From: Clostridium sp. Marseille-P3244
GTDB lineage: Bacteria; Bacillota; Clostridia; Lachnospirales; Lachnospiraceae
Length of the DNA stretch: 64,000 nt
Reading direction: 5' to 3'
NCBI RefSeq assembly: GCF_900120155.1
Contig: NZ_LT635549.1
Coordinates: 2,450,688-2,514,687, forward strand
The notes beneath the pieces were generated by a model. It was not told where the DNA came from. It was given only the letters and a program-made list of their open reading frames with translations, and did not search any database. Positions 25,086 to 34,639 of the stretch are shown in pieces. A program made the translations under genes and the position numbers. The stretch's first letter is position 1; every line of letters begins with the position of its first letter.

Positions 25086-25756
25086 TCTTCCTGCACATCC
25101 TCGATGAGCAGGGAATCCAGTCTGTCCATGTCATCCTGAGAGATCTGAAATTCCCGGGTTCCGGTTTTGGCAACATGCAGCGTCACATCCCTCGCGCCTC
25201 CGTAGAGCATTCCGGAATCCACTCTCTCTTTGAGCACATTATAGTAGATCTCATAGATGTGGTTCTGCATCTCTTCATCTGTAGGCATCTCTCCTCCCCG
25301 CGTCACACTGTCTGTGATCTGTTCCGCGTATTCTTCTGCCTCCGCCTGAAATGTAGTATAGGTGTCCGAAAACAGCGTAATGGGTTTGATCTTTACCTGT
25401 ACCGCATACGTGCCGTCCTCTTCCCTTTCCGTTTTTCCTACTGTATAGTTGACCTTTTGCGCAATCTCCCCGAACAGTTCACGATACTGCGGCAAAAGTT
25501 CTTCCGGCATGTCCGATGTTTCGAATCCTTCCATAGTAGCGTCCAGATTGTCCGCAAAAACTGCATCGGCCTCTTCCCTGGACACACCGGTTATCTCCAT
25601 ATACAGCTCTGTCTCGTTCTTATAGGACATGTCCAGCACAGCCTGTACATATTCCCCGGCGCTGAACCGGTTTATGTACAGATAGGCCCCGACCGCCGCC
25701 CCCGCCACCAGCACGGCTGCCAAAGCGGCGATGAGTATGATCCTTTTCTTTGTCAT
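25082..25756 (-). CDS. Membrane-anchored protein of unknown function (DUF5105-like)
   Basis: A 224-aa protein with a single N-terminal helix (IILIAALAAVLVAGAAVGAY, about residues 6-25) and an acidic extracellular part. The pattern (YVQAVLDMSYKNETELYMEI, then TYAVQVKIKPITLF) resembles small DUF5105-type lipoproteins of Clostridia, but there is no lipobox Cys here. Function is unknown. It is convergent with lepB and the stop codons overlap by 4 bp, leaving no room for a separate terminator. Confidence 0.7.
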   Translation of the reverse strand: MTKKRIILIAALAAVLVAGAAVGAYLYINRFSAGEYVQAVLDMSYKNETELYMEITGVSREEADAVFADNLDATMEGFETSDMPEELLPQYRELFGEIAQKVNYTVGKTEREEDGTYAVQVKIKPITLFSDTYTTFQAEAEEYAEQITDSVTRGGEMPTDEEMQNHIYEIYYNVLKERVDSGMLYGGARDVTLHVAKTGTREFQISQDDMDRLDSLLIEDVQED

Positions 25757-25876
25757 ATTCTTCCTCCTTCTTCCCGCACAGATTACTGCGATCTGCCACA
25801 GTATAACACCGCGCGCCGAAGAAAAAAGAAGAATCCTGTCACACGGGCGATAATAAATTTATGTCTGAAGTATCTT

Positions 25877-27859
25877 TCACCGGCCCACTCCCGGAAGCAG
25901 GGCACATTCTACCGTGTGGACAGAATTTGACTCCTCCATAAGCACATCTGCCCGGACATCTTTATGCTCCAGCGGACAGAGCAGCGGCTGAATGTCCAGA
26001 TCCTCCGGAACCAGCCTGTTCTTCCACTGTTGGATCTCTTCCGGTTTATCATAGAAAGACTTGCGCACCCCTCCCACAGTTCCGGCAGGCACAGGGGAAC
26101 TCTCCGTCACCTCCACCGAGTCCACTTCATAGTCACTGATCTGCCTCTGGATATCCACTCCCAGCTTTTCCAGATAACTGCATGTCCTTTCAAAAAAAGG
26201 ATAGACTTCCAGAACTGTAACATCTCCGTACCGGGACGACTCGATGTCCACTGATCCCCGGGGCAGCACTTCTGGCAGATCTTCCATGCTCAGATCAGCC
26301 ACATCTTCTGTATACGCTTCCAGAACAGCCTTCTTCTCTTCTGCCGTCAATTTCAGGATCTCAGTGGAAATTCCGTTGTTCCAGGAAAATCTGTCCTCTG
26401 ACACATCACCCAGATCACCAACCGGATAGGCGATCTCCTTATACTCCTCTGTATCGTAGACAGAAGCGAATGCCTCCAGCGTATCCCGGCTGACCGGATA
26501 GACCCGATAGATTTTCTGTCCCCGTCCGCTCTCATAGCAAACGGTGACCCGGGTAAGATCTCCATCATTCTGTTCCACAACTTCTCTCAGCCATCCAAGA
26601 GCCGCGGCTCGCCCGTCCTCCCTGAGTACATACTCCTCCAGCTGATGATCCGTCACATACCTCTCCCCGGACAAAGCCTGCGTATACATATTATAATTCA
26701 TTCCCAGTCCGTCTATACTGATCCCTACAGCAGAAACCTGTTCCGGGAAATACCGGTCATAAGATCCTGCTCCGGCCGCAAAAGCGCATCCGGTCAGTAC
26801 CGCGGCCGCAGCGGGAATCATCATTTGCCATTTCCTGCGAAACAGCTTTGTCCCCGGATTCTTCACGATTCCTTCCAACAGACAGTGGACTGCCAGAGCC
26901 GCGGCCGCCGCTCCGGGAACTGATACCGCGGCCGCCGATATCCTGCTGGTCCCTGCAAGCCCGGTGACATCGCTGAGAAATGCAAAGGCCCATGTTCCTG
27001 CCAGAAACGCCAGCAGAATCTCTGTTCCCCGCTCCGCTGGCGCCAGCATGAATGCCCGGCCCGTTTTCTCCACTTTCCGGAAACGCTGCGCGGCCGTAAA
27101 GAGGAGAAACGTAAAAACGATCCACGCTATAGCCGGAATTACAGCTTCCACCGGAGGTGTATGGCTAAGAACATAATTTTTGTCATAGAGCTCTCCTGCC
27201 AGGTTCAAAGATATGGACAGGTCCAGCGGAGAAAGCACATGGATCAGCTTCTCCAGCAGAGGAATCCTGTAATAAGTATAAAAATAATTTTCTGCAAGAA
27301 CTGTAATCACATTTTCGACCAAAATCTGTCCATAGGAAAAAAATACCAGGCACATGAATACAGCTGAGACCGGACTGCCGCAGACCGCAATACAAAGGAT
27401 CCCGATATGATAAAAAATCAGAAATACTACCCCGAACACAAGGATGCTCTTTCCCGTATACCCCGCCATATGCGGAGCCGCCAGGAAATCAACAGATGTC
27501 TGATAGATCCCGCACACTGAGAGGGCAAGGATGAGTGGACTCAGAAAATGGACCAGCCCGTGCACATAGCGGCTCCAGAATATGATCCCCCGGCTCACAG
27601 GCAGACTAAAATAGAAATCCTGTTTTTTCCGCTGCAGCAGATAGAAAAACTCCAGAAATGAAAAAACAAGTCCCAGTCCGGCGCATATCCACAGGAGAGC
27701 TATGTTTCCGATCCCGAAAAACGTACGGTCCGTATCAAAACTCAGGCCCATGACGAGCAGGATCCCATAGATCAGGAACACTCCCCAACCCACGAACGCA
27801 GTCAGGTGTCCCCGCCCGGCCTCTTTGAACCAGCTAATGAAGCACTTTCCGGATATCAT
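25877..27859 (-). CDS. ABC transporter permease with DUF6449-type C-terminal domain
   Basis: A 660-aa protein: about residues 15-370 hold a dozen hydrophobic segments of an ABC-2-like permease (for example FYFSLPVSRGIIFWSRYVHG), and the last 280 residues form a soluble, presumably extracytoplasmic domain that I associate with DUF6449. It overlaps the ATPase gene by 26 bp and starts at ATG with GGAGGG upstream, so translation is coupled. The pair is probably an exporter with a half-transporter ATPase; substrate unknown. Confidence 0.8.
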   Translation of the reverse strand: MISGKCFISWFKEAGRGHLTAFVGWGVFLIYGILLVMGLSFDTDRTFFGIGNIALLWICAGLGLVFSFLEFFYLLQRKKQDFYFSLPVSRGIIFWSRYVHGLVHFLSPLILALSVCGIYQTSVDFLAAPHMAGYTGKSILVFGVVFLIFYHIGILCIAVCGSPVSAVFMCLVFFSYGQILVENVITVLAENYFYTYYRIPLLEKLIHVLSPLDLSISLNLAGELYDKNYVLSHTPPVEAVIPAIAWIVFTFLLFTAAQRFRKVEKTGRAFMLAPAERGTEILLAFLAGTWAFAFLSDVTGLAGTSRISAAAVSVPGAAAAALAVHCLLEGIVKNPGTKLFRRKWQMMIPAAAAVLTGCAFAAGAGSYDRYFPEQVSAVGISIDGLGMNYNMYTQALSGERYVTDHQLEEYVLREDGRAAALGWLREVVEQNDGDLTRVTVCYESGRGQKIYRVYPVSRDTLEAFASVYDTEEYKEIAYPVGDLGDVSEDRFSWNNGISTEILKLTAEEKKAVLEAYTEDVADLSMEDLPEVLPRGSVDIESSRYGDVTVLEVYPFFERTCSYLEKLGVDIQRQISDYEVDSVEVTESSPVPAGTVGGVRKSFYDKPEEIQQWKNRLVPEDLDIQPLLCPLEHKDVRADVLMEESNSVHTVECALLPGVGR

Positions 27860-28793
27860 AACCCTTTCCCTCCATTTCCGCGATAAAGATTTCTTCCAGA
27901 GTCATGGGGATCTCTTTGATAAACTCGGCGCTTTTTGCCCGGAGCGCTCTTTCTGCCTCCTCTTTCTCTCCCCGCACGATCAGAGTAGCAAAACATCCGT
28001 CTCTCTGGAACCGGATCACCTCTAATTGTGTTTCCATCTGTCGTTCCGATCCAAAATCCTCTCCCTCTTCCCGGAATACGCACTGGAACTTGCGGACTCC
28101 CTGAGCCTGCCTGCGCATATCACCGGACGTCACCACTCCTCCTCTGTGCAAGATGGCGATCTGATCACAGATATCCTCCAGGTCATACAGTTTGTGAGAA
28201 GCTGCAATGACCGTAAATTGCCGCTGTTTCATTTCCTGCCGGAAGAGATGTTTCATCATTTCTGACACGATGGGATCCAGCCCGTCAAACACCTCATCGC
28301 AGAGCAGATATTTTGTCCCCGCGCAAAGAGCAAGAATCAGAAAAGCCTGACGCTTCATTCCTTTGGAAAATGTCCGCAGGGGCTGTCTTACATCCAGGTT
28401 CAGTGTCTTTGCCATGGCCGATACTCCTTCCCGGTCCATGCCCGGATACTGAGCTCCGTAAAACTCTGCCATTTTTTCCATATCCGCGTTGGGAAAATAA
28501 TAAGGTTCATCTGAAAGATAGAATATCTTCTTCTTTGTATGAAATGACTTTTTATGAAATAATTCAGAACTGCTGTCTCCGGCGATTTCCCCGGGCTCTT
28601 CTTTCTCCCGGTCCACCAGGATCTCTCCTGAATCCGGCAAAAGGATCCCTGCCAGCAGACGCAGAAGCGTACTTTTCCCCGCTCCGTTGGTCCCCAGCAG
28701 ACCGAATATCATTCCTTCCGGGATATCCAGTGAGATCTGATCAAGCGCACATATCTCATCAAACCGCTTTGTTACGTTCCGGATCTGGATCAT
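27834..28793 (-). CDS. ABC transporter ATP-binding protein
   Basis: A 319-aa single-domain ATPase. Walker A is GTNGAGKST at about residue 34, the signature is diverged (RTFSKGMKRQAFLILALCAG) and Walker B is YLLCDEVFDGLDP. An insertion of about 30 residues follows the first strands (EKEEPGEIAGDSSSELFHKK region). About 80 residues at the C-terminus are typical of BcrA/YtrB-like export ATPases. It is the first gene of the pair with the 660-aa permease. No GntR regulator, often found beside such pairs, is visible. Confidence 0.88.
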   Translation of the reverse strand: MIQIRNVTKRFDEICALDQISLDIPEGMIFGLLGTNGAGKSTLLRLLAGILLPDSGEILVDREKEEPGEIAGDSSSELFHKKSFHTKKKIFYLSDEPYYFPNADMEKMAEFYGAQYPGMDREGVSAMAKTLNLDVRQPLRTFSKGMKRQAFLILALCAGTKYLLCDEVFDGLDPIVSEMMKHLFRQEMKQRQFTVIAASHKLYDLEDICDQIAILHRGGVVTSGDMRRQAQGVRKFQCVFREEGEDFGSERQMETQLEVIRFQRDGCFATLIVRGEKEEAERALRAKSAEFIKEIPMTLEEIFIAEMEGKGYDIRKVLH

Positions 28794-28886
28794 AAACTTT
28801 ATCCTCCGTAATCTTGATATATGCTCATCGTAACAATTTTGTAATATTATGTCAATATATTTAATTTTCTATTAATATATTTGATA

Positions 28887-29879
28887 TTAAACCACTGTCC
28901 AGGGATCTTCTTTTCCCTCTGCATGCAGCAGACAACTTTCAATGGAATGCCTCACCATGTCACTGACCGCCTGGTCCGTATAAAATGCCATATGAGGGGT
29001 CACAATCACATTAGGGAACCCACGCAGAATATAGAGGTCCCGCTTACCAAGCACATCTGATTTCCGGTCATAATAGTACATTCCGAATTCATCCTCGATC
29101 ACATCCAGCCCGGCGGCGCCGACTTTGCCCGACTCGATCCCCTCAATCAGCGCCCGGGTATCAATCAGGCCCCCTCTGGCAGTATTAATAATAACTACCC
29201 CATCCTTCATCTTTGCCAGTGCCTCTCCGTCGATCAGATGGTAATTATCCTCCAGCAGCGGCATGTGCAGTGTAATCAGGTCACATTCTCTGCAGATCAT
29301 ATCCAGATCCGTATAGCTGGCCCGCTTTTTCACGGATTCGTTCTCGTATTTATCGTAAGCGTATATCCTGCATCCAAATCCTGACAGATCCCGGATGACT
29401 GCCTGGCCGATCCGGCCTGTCCCCAGCACGCCTACCGTAAAATTCGGCAGTTCCCGCCCCTGGATCCCCGGGAGAGAGAAATCATTGATCTCCTCCCGCT
29501 GCATAATGCGCTTCATCTTCCGAATGGACATCAGCATCAGCATGACCGTATAATCCGCCACACATTCCGGTGAATAGGACACATTGCTGACATGGATCCC
29601 CAGCCGCCGAGCCGCGCTGATATCCACATGGTCATACCCGACTGTACGGGTAGATATCATCTTCACTCCCAGCTCATGGAAGCGTTCCATCAGCTCACTG
29701 TCGATCTTCGACGTAATAATGCTGATATATTCGTACCCCTCTGCCAGACGGGCATTCTCCAAAGTCGGGGCATCTGTGCAGATTCCCATCTCAACATCGT
29801 ATTTCTCAGAAAATTTCTGAAAATATTCTGCTTCGTCAAATTCTCTGTAGTTATATACAAAAATTTTCATCTTCCCCAT
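28887..29879 (-). CDS. D-lactate dehydrogenase-like 2-hydroxyacid dehydrogenase
   Basis: The 330-aa NAD-dependent enzyme reduces a 2-oxoacid, most likely pyruvate to D-lactate. The Rossmann motif GVLGTGRIGQAV (about residues 149-160), the substrate-binding/catalytic Arg in INTARGGLID, the Glu in LDVIEDE and the His in VTPHMAFYT are all present. The sequence resembles both LdhA and VanH, but no D-Ala-D-Lac ligase or VanX gene is adjacent, so fermentative lactate formation or redox balance is the simpler reading. The ATG at 29879 follows AAGGAAG. Confidence 0.88.
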   Translation of the reverse strand: MGKMKIFVYNYREFDEAEYFQKFSEKYDVEMGICTDAPTLENARLAEGYEYISIITSKIDSELMERFHELGVKMISTRTVGYDHVDISAARRLGIHVSNVSYSPECVADYTVMLMLMSIRKMKRIMQREEINDFSLPGIQGRELPNFTVGVLGTGRIGQAVIRDLSGFGCRIYAYDKYENESVKKRASYTDLDMICRECDLITLHMPLLEDNYHLIDGEALAKMKDGVVIINTARGGLIDTRALIEGIESGKVGAAGLDVIEDEFGMYYYDRKSDVLGKRDLYILRGFPNVIVTPHMAFYTDQAVSDMVRHSIESCLLHAEGKEDPWTVV

Positions 29880-29955
29880 TTTGTTCTTCCTTCTCCTGCT
29901 CTATCTTCTGTCTCTGCTGTGAACCGATCTGTGGCTCTCCTCTTTTGCCTCTTTC

Positions 29956-30747
29956 TCAGATCAGCCCGTAATGCCGCAGAGCATGCTCGATCCCATTGTC
30001 CTCCACAGTCCGGGTCACATACTCTGTAAAAGGATCCAGTACCTGGTCATGGCACCCCATGGCCACACTGTGGAAAGCGAACTGGAACATAGCCAGATCG
30101 TTACTGCTGTCCCCAAACACATAAGCATGGTCCCTGGCGATCCCGAATTCCTCCAGAATAAAGCTGCAGGCTGTCGCCTTAGAATAATCTTTCTGGATCA
30201 CTTCATAGATGCCGCCGCCCCTGTCCATTGCTTCCATATCCTTTTCCACAAACGACAGGAAACTTTGCAGGTCACTCTGTTCATCTGAGTAAACCAGCAG
30301 TTTATCATACTCTATATTTCCACTATCAAGGAAACGCTCGATGCCGATCCCTCTCTCCCGGAAATACCTTCTTGTGGATTCCAGCTTATCAAATCTGGAA
30401 ACAAAGCTGGGAAAATACACATCCTCTGTCCCCTCGGCGATCCCGCCCAAATTGCAGGAACGTATTTTGTCAATGATCTCTTTCCCCCGGTCAGAAGTCA
30501 TGGGGTGGGACAGGAGCACCTGGTCTCCGCAGGTAATGTGAGTCCCACATCCGCAGAGGAATCCCGAAAAGGGAAGGCTGTACAGTTCCGGCGGCAGACT
30601 GCACGCTGTTCTCCCTGTATTGATAAACAAAAGGTGACCGGCTTTCTCCGCCGCCCAAAGCGCCTCTGTTGCGCTCTCCGGTATCGTACCTGTAATCTCA
30701 CTCAAAAGCGTTCCGTCAATATCAAAAAATAAAACTGCTCTTTCCAT
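29956..30747 (-). CDS. HAD-superfamily Cof-type hydrolase
   Basis: The protein of about 263 aa is a HAD phosphatase with a C2 cap. Motif I is FFDIDGTLL (catalytic Asp near residue 8), motif II is FINTGR, and motif IV is VFGDSSNDLAMFQ; the conserved Lys precedes it in the DYSKATACSF segment. These enzymes dephosphorylate sugar phosphates, flavin precursors or nucleotides, and the substrate cannot be told here. I chose ATG 30747, with GGAG eight bases upstream, over the longer frame to 30765. Confidence 0.87.
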   Translation of the reverse strand: MERAVLFFDIDGTLLSEITGTIPESATEALWAAEKAGHLLFINTGRTACSLPPELYSLPFSGFLCGCGTHITCGDQVLLSHPMTSDRGKEIIDKIRSCNLGGIAEGTEDVYFPSFVSRFDKLESTRRYFRERGIGIERFLDSGNIEYDKLLVYSDEQSDLQSFLSFVEKDMEAMDRGGGIYEVIQKDYSKATACSFILEEFGIARDHAYVFGDSSNDLAMFQFAFHSVAMGCHDQVLDPFTEYVTRTVEDNGIEHALRHYGLI

Positions 30748-30922
30748 GTGTGATCTCCATTTCATGATTAGGTTTCTCCAATAATTTTACTATCCTTTCA
30801 GAAAAATGTCTACCAAGCATCTCCTCCCGGCTCATTTATCATCAGTTTATCCTGCAGACAGAGCATCATTCCTTTCTTTCTGTCATATATTTTCTACAAA
30901 CCACACTGATAAGAGGACCATC

Positions 30923-31783
30923 ATGAAACAGCATCCCCTCCATCGGATAAAATCCTTCTCTCGAAATATCCTCCTGACAAGAAAGACCGGCGCGCTCCTT
31001 CTCCTCTTCGCGGCAGCTTATGGACTGGGATACGGGATCGGAGCACTCACTTTGCACGGTCAGGAACTTTCACCGGATGCGGCCGTTCCCACGTCAGCAG
31101 AGGGGAACTGGGGATTAAGCTTCCAGGAAGAAGGTCAGCCTCCTGTGGGCAACGCCACTGAGGAAGAACTCATAGCATACGATGCATACTACAGGGACAA
31201 TACAGATGAAAAAGTACTGTATCTGACATTTGATGCCGGATATGAAAACGGGAACACAGAAACTATCCTTGATGCCCTGAAAAAGCACCATGTGTCTGCC
31301 ACATTTTTCGTCGTTGGTACATACATAGAATCTGAACCGGATCTCATCCGGAGAATGGTGGAAGAAGGGCATACTGTAGGAAATCACACCTGGCATCATC
31401 CTGACATGTCGCAGATCTCAACCATGGAATCGTTCCAAAAAGAGCTGGAAGATGTAGAGACTGCCTATCAGGATATTACAGGTCAGGAAATGACCCGGTT
31501 CTACCGCCCTCCACAGGGAAAATACAGCGAATCTAACCTGAAAATGGCAAAAGAACTGGGATATCACACGTTCTTCTGGAGCCTGGCCTATGTAGACTGG
31601 TATGACAACGACCAGCCCACAAAGGAAGAGGCCTTTGAAAAACTGCTGGGACGTATCCATCCCGGCGCCATCGTCCTGCTTCACAGCACATCAGACACCA
31701 ATGCCGCCATATTGGATGAACTGCTGACAAAATGGGAGGAGATGGGATATCAGATCCGGCCGCTGACAGAACTAATTAAATAA
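30923..31783 (+). CDS. pdaA: Polysaccharide deacetylase, PdaA-like (muramic delta-lactam forming)
   Basis: The protein of about 286 aa has an N-terminal membrane anchor (GALLLLFAAAYGLGYGIGAL) and a NodB domain. Motifs match B. subtilis PdaA: TFDAGYENGNTETILDAL, HTWHHPDMSQ with the metal His pair, RPPQGKYSESNL, and FFWSLAYVDW and HPGAIVLLHS at the end. PdaA de-N-acetylates muramic acid during spore cortex synthesis, which suggests an endospore former. The ATG at 30923 follows AAGAGGACC; the open frame extends 39 codons further without a good site. Confidence 0.85.
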   Translation: MKQHPLHRIKSFSRNILLTRKTGALLLLFAAAYGLGYGIGALTLHGQELSPDAAVPTSAEGNWGLSFQEEGQPPVGNATEEELIAYDAYYRDNTDEKVLYLTFDAGYENGNTETILDALKKHHVSATFFVVGTYIESEPDLIRRMVEEGHTVGNHTWHHPDMSQISTMESFQKELEDVETAYQDITGQEMTRFYRPPQGKYSESNLKMAKELGYHTFFWSLAYVDWYDNDQPTKEEAFEKLLGRIHPGAIVLLHSTSDTNAAILDELLTKWEEMGYQIRPLTELIK

Positions 31784-32187
31784 ATCTGAGTTTGTTGCGG
31801 AGGGGGATGTGGCCGCCAGGAAAGGGAGAGGTATCCGCCTCCCTCAACAATCTCACGATTTAAAAGCAATATGAAAGCAGAACGTTATCGACTATATAGC
31901 CTGTCTTCAAAAAAGCCAGAAAACATTTGACATAATAATACCTGGCGTCTAAATGTTTCTTTTTCCAACACAGTTCCCTTCTTATATTACTTTCAAACCT
32001 CGGGTTTGCTGTGGGGCTGAATCGTGACGCCGGAGGGGATGGACGAAGCGTAGGAAAGGGAAAAAGCGGCAATCGGAAAAACCTTTCTGCGGCAACAGAA
32101 TACGGTTTTCCGATACCAGCTTTTTCTATTTCCTAAGCATTATCTACCCTCCCCGGTGTCGATATCCCCCCAACAAACTCAGATTAT
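31784..32187. other. Highly structured intergenic element bounded by a 15-bp inverted repeat
   Basis: No convincing gene fits in these 404 bp. AATCTGAGTTTGTTG just after the pdaA stop pairs perfectly with CAACAAACTCAGATT just before the ZIP stop. Inside are a long rod (TAGGAAAGGGAAAAAGC at 32051-32067 with GCTTTTTCTATTTCCTA at 32119-32135, extended inward by ATCGGAAAAACC/GGTTTTCCGAT and a TTCTG/CAGAA tip), AAACATTTGAC/GTCTAAATGTTT followed by a T run at about 31921-31963, GGGAG/CTCCC near 31823-31843 and AAACC/GGTTT near 31996-32008. It may be a structured RNA, a MITE-like element or a complex bidirectional terminator. Confidence 0.6.
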
Positions 32188-32970
32188 TTACCCTAATGCC
32201 ACGTCCAGTATCATCATAAGGACAAACCCCACTGCCACGCCTACAGTACTGATATTGGAGTGCTCCCCCGTCTGCGCTTCAGGGATCAGTTCTTCCACGA
32301 CCACATAGATCATTGCTCCTGCCGCAAAGGAAAGAAGATATGGAAGCAATGGCACCACAAGTCCGGTCAGCAGTATAGTCAAGAAGGCTGCCACAGGTTC
32401 TACAATTCCTGACAGAGCGCCGTATACGAAGGCTTTCTTTCTGGACAGGCCCTGACTTTTCAGCGGCATGGAGATGATCGCCCCCTCCGGGAAATTCTGG
32501 ATAGCGATACCGATAGAAAGCGCAAATGCCCCTGCCAGTGTCATCAATGTATTTTCTGACAAAACACCTGCGAACGTCACTCCTACTGCCATTCCTTCAG
32601 GAATATTGTGGAGAGTGACCGCAAGGACAAGCATGGTAGTTTTTTTTAAATGGGAGGGCACGCCTTCCGGTTTTTCATCGGTATAGTGAAGATGTGGTGT
32701 CAGGGTATCCAAAAGGAGAAGGAATCCCATCCCCAACAGAAATCCTGCTGCCGGAGGCAGCCATGGAATTCCGCCCTTCTGCTCTGCCATATCAATGGCC
32801 GGTATAAGAAGCGACCACACAGACGCTGCCATCATTACCCCTGAAGCAAATCCGAGAAGCAGCTTCTCAACCCGTTTATCCATCTCCTTTTTCATAAAAA
32901 ATACCATCGCCGAGCCAAGCGCGGTCCCGGCAAATGGTATTAATATCCCAAATAAAGTATTCTGATTCAT
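32188..32970 (-). CDS. ZIP family divalent metal transporter
   Basis: The protein of about 260 aa has eight hydrophobic helices. The metal-site helices are HNIPEGMAVGVTFAG (TM4, about residues 118-132) and NFPEGAIISMPL (TM5), and EELIPEA occurs near the C-terminus, all typical of the ZupT/GufA-type ZIP importers of zinc or iron. I chose ATG 32970 (MNQNTLFG) preceded by GGGAG; a GTG seven codons upstream is open. A palindrome in its promoter leader suggests metal-responsive control. An IS4-family element ends about 100 bp upstream. Confidence 0.9.
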   Translation of the reverse strand: MNQNTLFGILIPFAGTALGSAMVFFMKKEMDKRVEKLLLGFASGVMMAASVWSLLIPAIDMAEQKGGIPWLPPAAGFLLGMGFLLLLDTLTPHLHYTDEKPEGVPSHLKKTTMLVLAVTLHNIPEGMAVGVTFAGVLSENTLMTLAGAFALSIGIAIQNFPEGAIISMPLKSQGLSRKKAFVYGALSGIVEPVAAFLTILLTGLVVPLLPYLLSFAAGAMIYVVVEELIPEAQTGEHSNISTVGVAVGFVLMMILDVALG

Positions 32971-33003
32971 AAGCTTCTCCCTTCGTTCCACATAACCTTG
33001 CGC

Positions 33004-33018
33004 CGATAAATTTTATCG
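33004..33018. promoter_or_regulatory. Palindromic site in the ZIP gene leader
   Basis: CGATAAATTTTATCG has perfect 7-bp arms around one central base and lies between the -10 element and the ZIP start codon, where a metal-dependent repressor could bind. It is a candidate operator on position and symmetry alone. Confidence 0.45.
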
Positions 33019-33025
33019 ATATCTT

Positions 33026-33055
33026 ATGATATGCGCTCCGGAGAGAATTTGTCAA
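33026..33055 (-). promoter_or_regulatory. Promoter of the ZIP transporter gene
   Basis: On the minus strand TTGACA (33050-33055) and TATCAT (33026-33031) with an 18-bp spacer. The -35 box is only 12 bp from the left end of the IS element, so the insertion missed the promoter. Confidence 0.7.
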
Positions 33056-33067
33056 TGTATTTCCCAC

Positions 33068-34639
33068 CTTGAGTTTCCGCAGAATTATTCCCTCAGACAA
33101 ATCTGCTGCGTTTTGTTATCCACAACTTTCAAAAAATGGCCAAAATATAAGGAATCCTGTCCCTTTTTGATGTAAAATTAAGCTGCAAAACAAAAACCTT
33201 ACTAAACAAAAAGAAAGGGGATTCCTTATGGCTAATTCTACATCAATTACCTACCGTTTGAAAAGAAAAATTTTGACTTTTACTAATAAAATCTCCCGCA
33301 GACTTTCGAAACCAGATCGGAAGTTCACAGCAGATATGGTTTATGGCATTCTGGCATCCAGAAGCTGTCTGCTCACTGATATTTCCGACCAGCTTCATGA
33401 AACGGTACATAAGGTGAATACTGTAAAACGGCTTTCAAATCATCTTTCGGAAGGAACGCCGGCTTCTGCTGCCGCTTCTTATCTCCACACCGTAAAGAGA
33501 CTCGTTCCCTCTGAACCAGTGGTCCTCATTGATGAAAGTGATATCGTAAAACCAGATGGAAAACAGTTTGAAGCTCTTGGTATCGTTCGCGATGGTTCTG
33601 AAAGCACACAGACGAAAAGTGTTTATAAAAAAGGATACCATGTAACAGAGGCCTGTGTCCTGACTGCCAACAAGCATCCTGTCAGTGTTTTTTCCATGAT
33701 CCATTCTTCTGTTGAGAAGGACTATAAATCTGTAAATACCATCACATTTGATGCGATCAAACAGGCATCTGCTCTTTTCGGAAAGGCCACCTTTGTTATG
33801 GACCGCGGTTATGATGACAATAAGATCTTTCTCATCCTCGACCATCTGAAGCAGGATTACGTGATCCGCCTGAAATCCAACCGGAAACTTCTTTATCACA
33901 ACAAATGGACAAAGGCAACGGAACTGCAGAATCGGAGGAAAGGGAAAGTAAAAGCGGATGTTTTCTATAAGGGAAAAGAGCATACCGCATATCTTTCCCA
34001 CGTAAAAGTTCAGATCACTGCCTCCCGGAAAAATATTTATCTGGTCCTGGTCTATGGGATCACGGAACATCCCATGATGCTGGCTACAAACAAAGAGATC
34101 CGTTCAAAGGATGATGTGATCCGCATTGCCAGAACTTATTTTTCCAGATGGCGGATCGAGGAATATTTCCGTTGTAAAAAGCAGACCTATCAGTTTGAAA
34201 ATTTCCGTGTAAGAAAACTGGAAGCCATTAATGCGCTTAACTTTTATATTACTTTAGCCATGGCATTTTTAGCTCAGGAAGAATTAAGTCCTGAGACAAA
34301 CGCCCTGAAAGTTTCAATCATACAGGAAGCAGACCCGATCAAGGAAAAAGTCAGTTTCTGCTATTACCGGCTGGCAAAAGGCATCTCCGGCATACTGTCA
34401 CATGCCAAAGAGGGCATCCGGCTCTGGTACAGGACAAAGCGTCCGACATACCGTCAACTCTGCCTTAAGCTGACCGCCTGAATAGATAAAAGTATATGTC
34501 TCCCAAAGCCCGGTTCCGGCGGGGCTTATAAAAGTGCCTCTACTCTCGGTGCTGCCATTCTAAATCTCTCAAAAAATGGGCAGATTGGTACTTTAGAAAG
34601 ACATACTCATCTTTTTAGTACAATCTGCGGAAACTCAAG
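33068..34639 (+). mobile_element. Complete IS4-family insertion sequence (1572 bp)
   Basis: The ends are perfect 16-bp inverted repeats, CTTGAGTTTCCGCAGA at 33068-33083 and its reverse complement at 34624-34639. Immediately outside both ends is the same 9-bp ATTTCCCAC (33059-33067 and 34640-34648), the target duplication. Inside is one intact transposase gene. Size, repeat length and target duplication fit the IS4 family. The intact structure and matching target copies suggest a recent insertion. A hairpin (AAGCCC/GGGCTT) after the transposase may be its terminator. Confidence 0.92.
33228..34481 (+). CDS. IS4-family DDE transposase
   Basis: The 417-aa protein catalyses transposition of the surrounding IS. 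The DDE residues are seen as VLIDESD (about residue 99), FVMDRGYDD (about 190) and RWRIEEYFRCKK (about 308); the last follows the IS4 YREK pattern Y-x2-R-x3-E-x6-K exactly. The start follows GAAAGGGG. The reading frame is intact with no frameshift, so the element may be active. The leader 33084-33227 carries no other gene. Confidence 0.93.
   Translation: MANSTSITYRLKRKILTFTNKISRRLSKPDRKFTADMVYGILASRSCLLTDISDQLHETVHKVNTVKRLSNHLSEGTPASAAASYLHTVKRLVPSEPVVLIDESDIVKPDGKQFEALGIVRDGSESTQTKSVYKKGYHVTEACVLTANKHPVSVFSMIHSSVEKDYKSVNTITFDAIKQASALFGKATFVMDRGYDDNKIFLILDHLKQDYVIRLKSNRKLLYHNKWTKATELQNRRKGKVKADVFYKGKEHTAYLSHVKVQITASRKNIYLVLVYGITEHPMMLATNKEIRSKDDVIRIARTYFSRWRIEEYFRCKKQTYQFENFRVRKLEAINALNFYITLAMAFLAQEELSPETNALKVSIIQEADPIKEKVSFCYYRLAKGISGILSHAKEGIRLWYRTKRPTYRQLCLKLTA

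Noticed and set aside
28887..29879. VanH-type dehydrogenase of a vancomycin resistance cluster
   Set aside because: Sequence similarity exists, but no D-Ala-D-Lac ligase, VanX or VanRS genes are adjacent; a D-lactate dehydrogenase is simpler.
31860..32072. A 70-codon frame on the minus strand inside the structured intergenic element
   Set aside because: No ribosome binding site, and the sequence is better explained by the strong inverted repeats around it.
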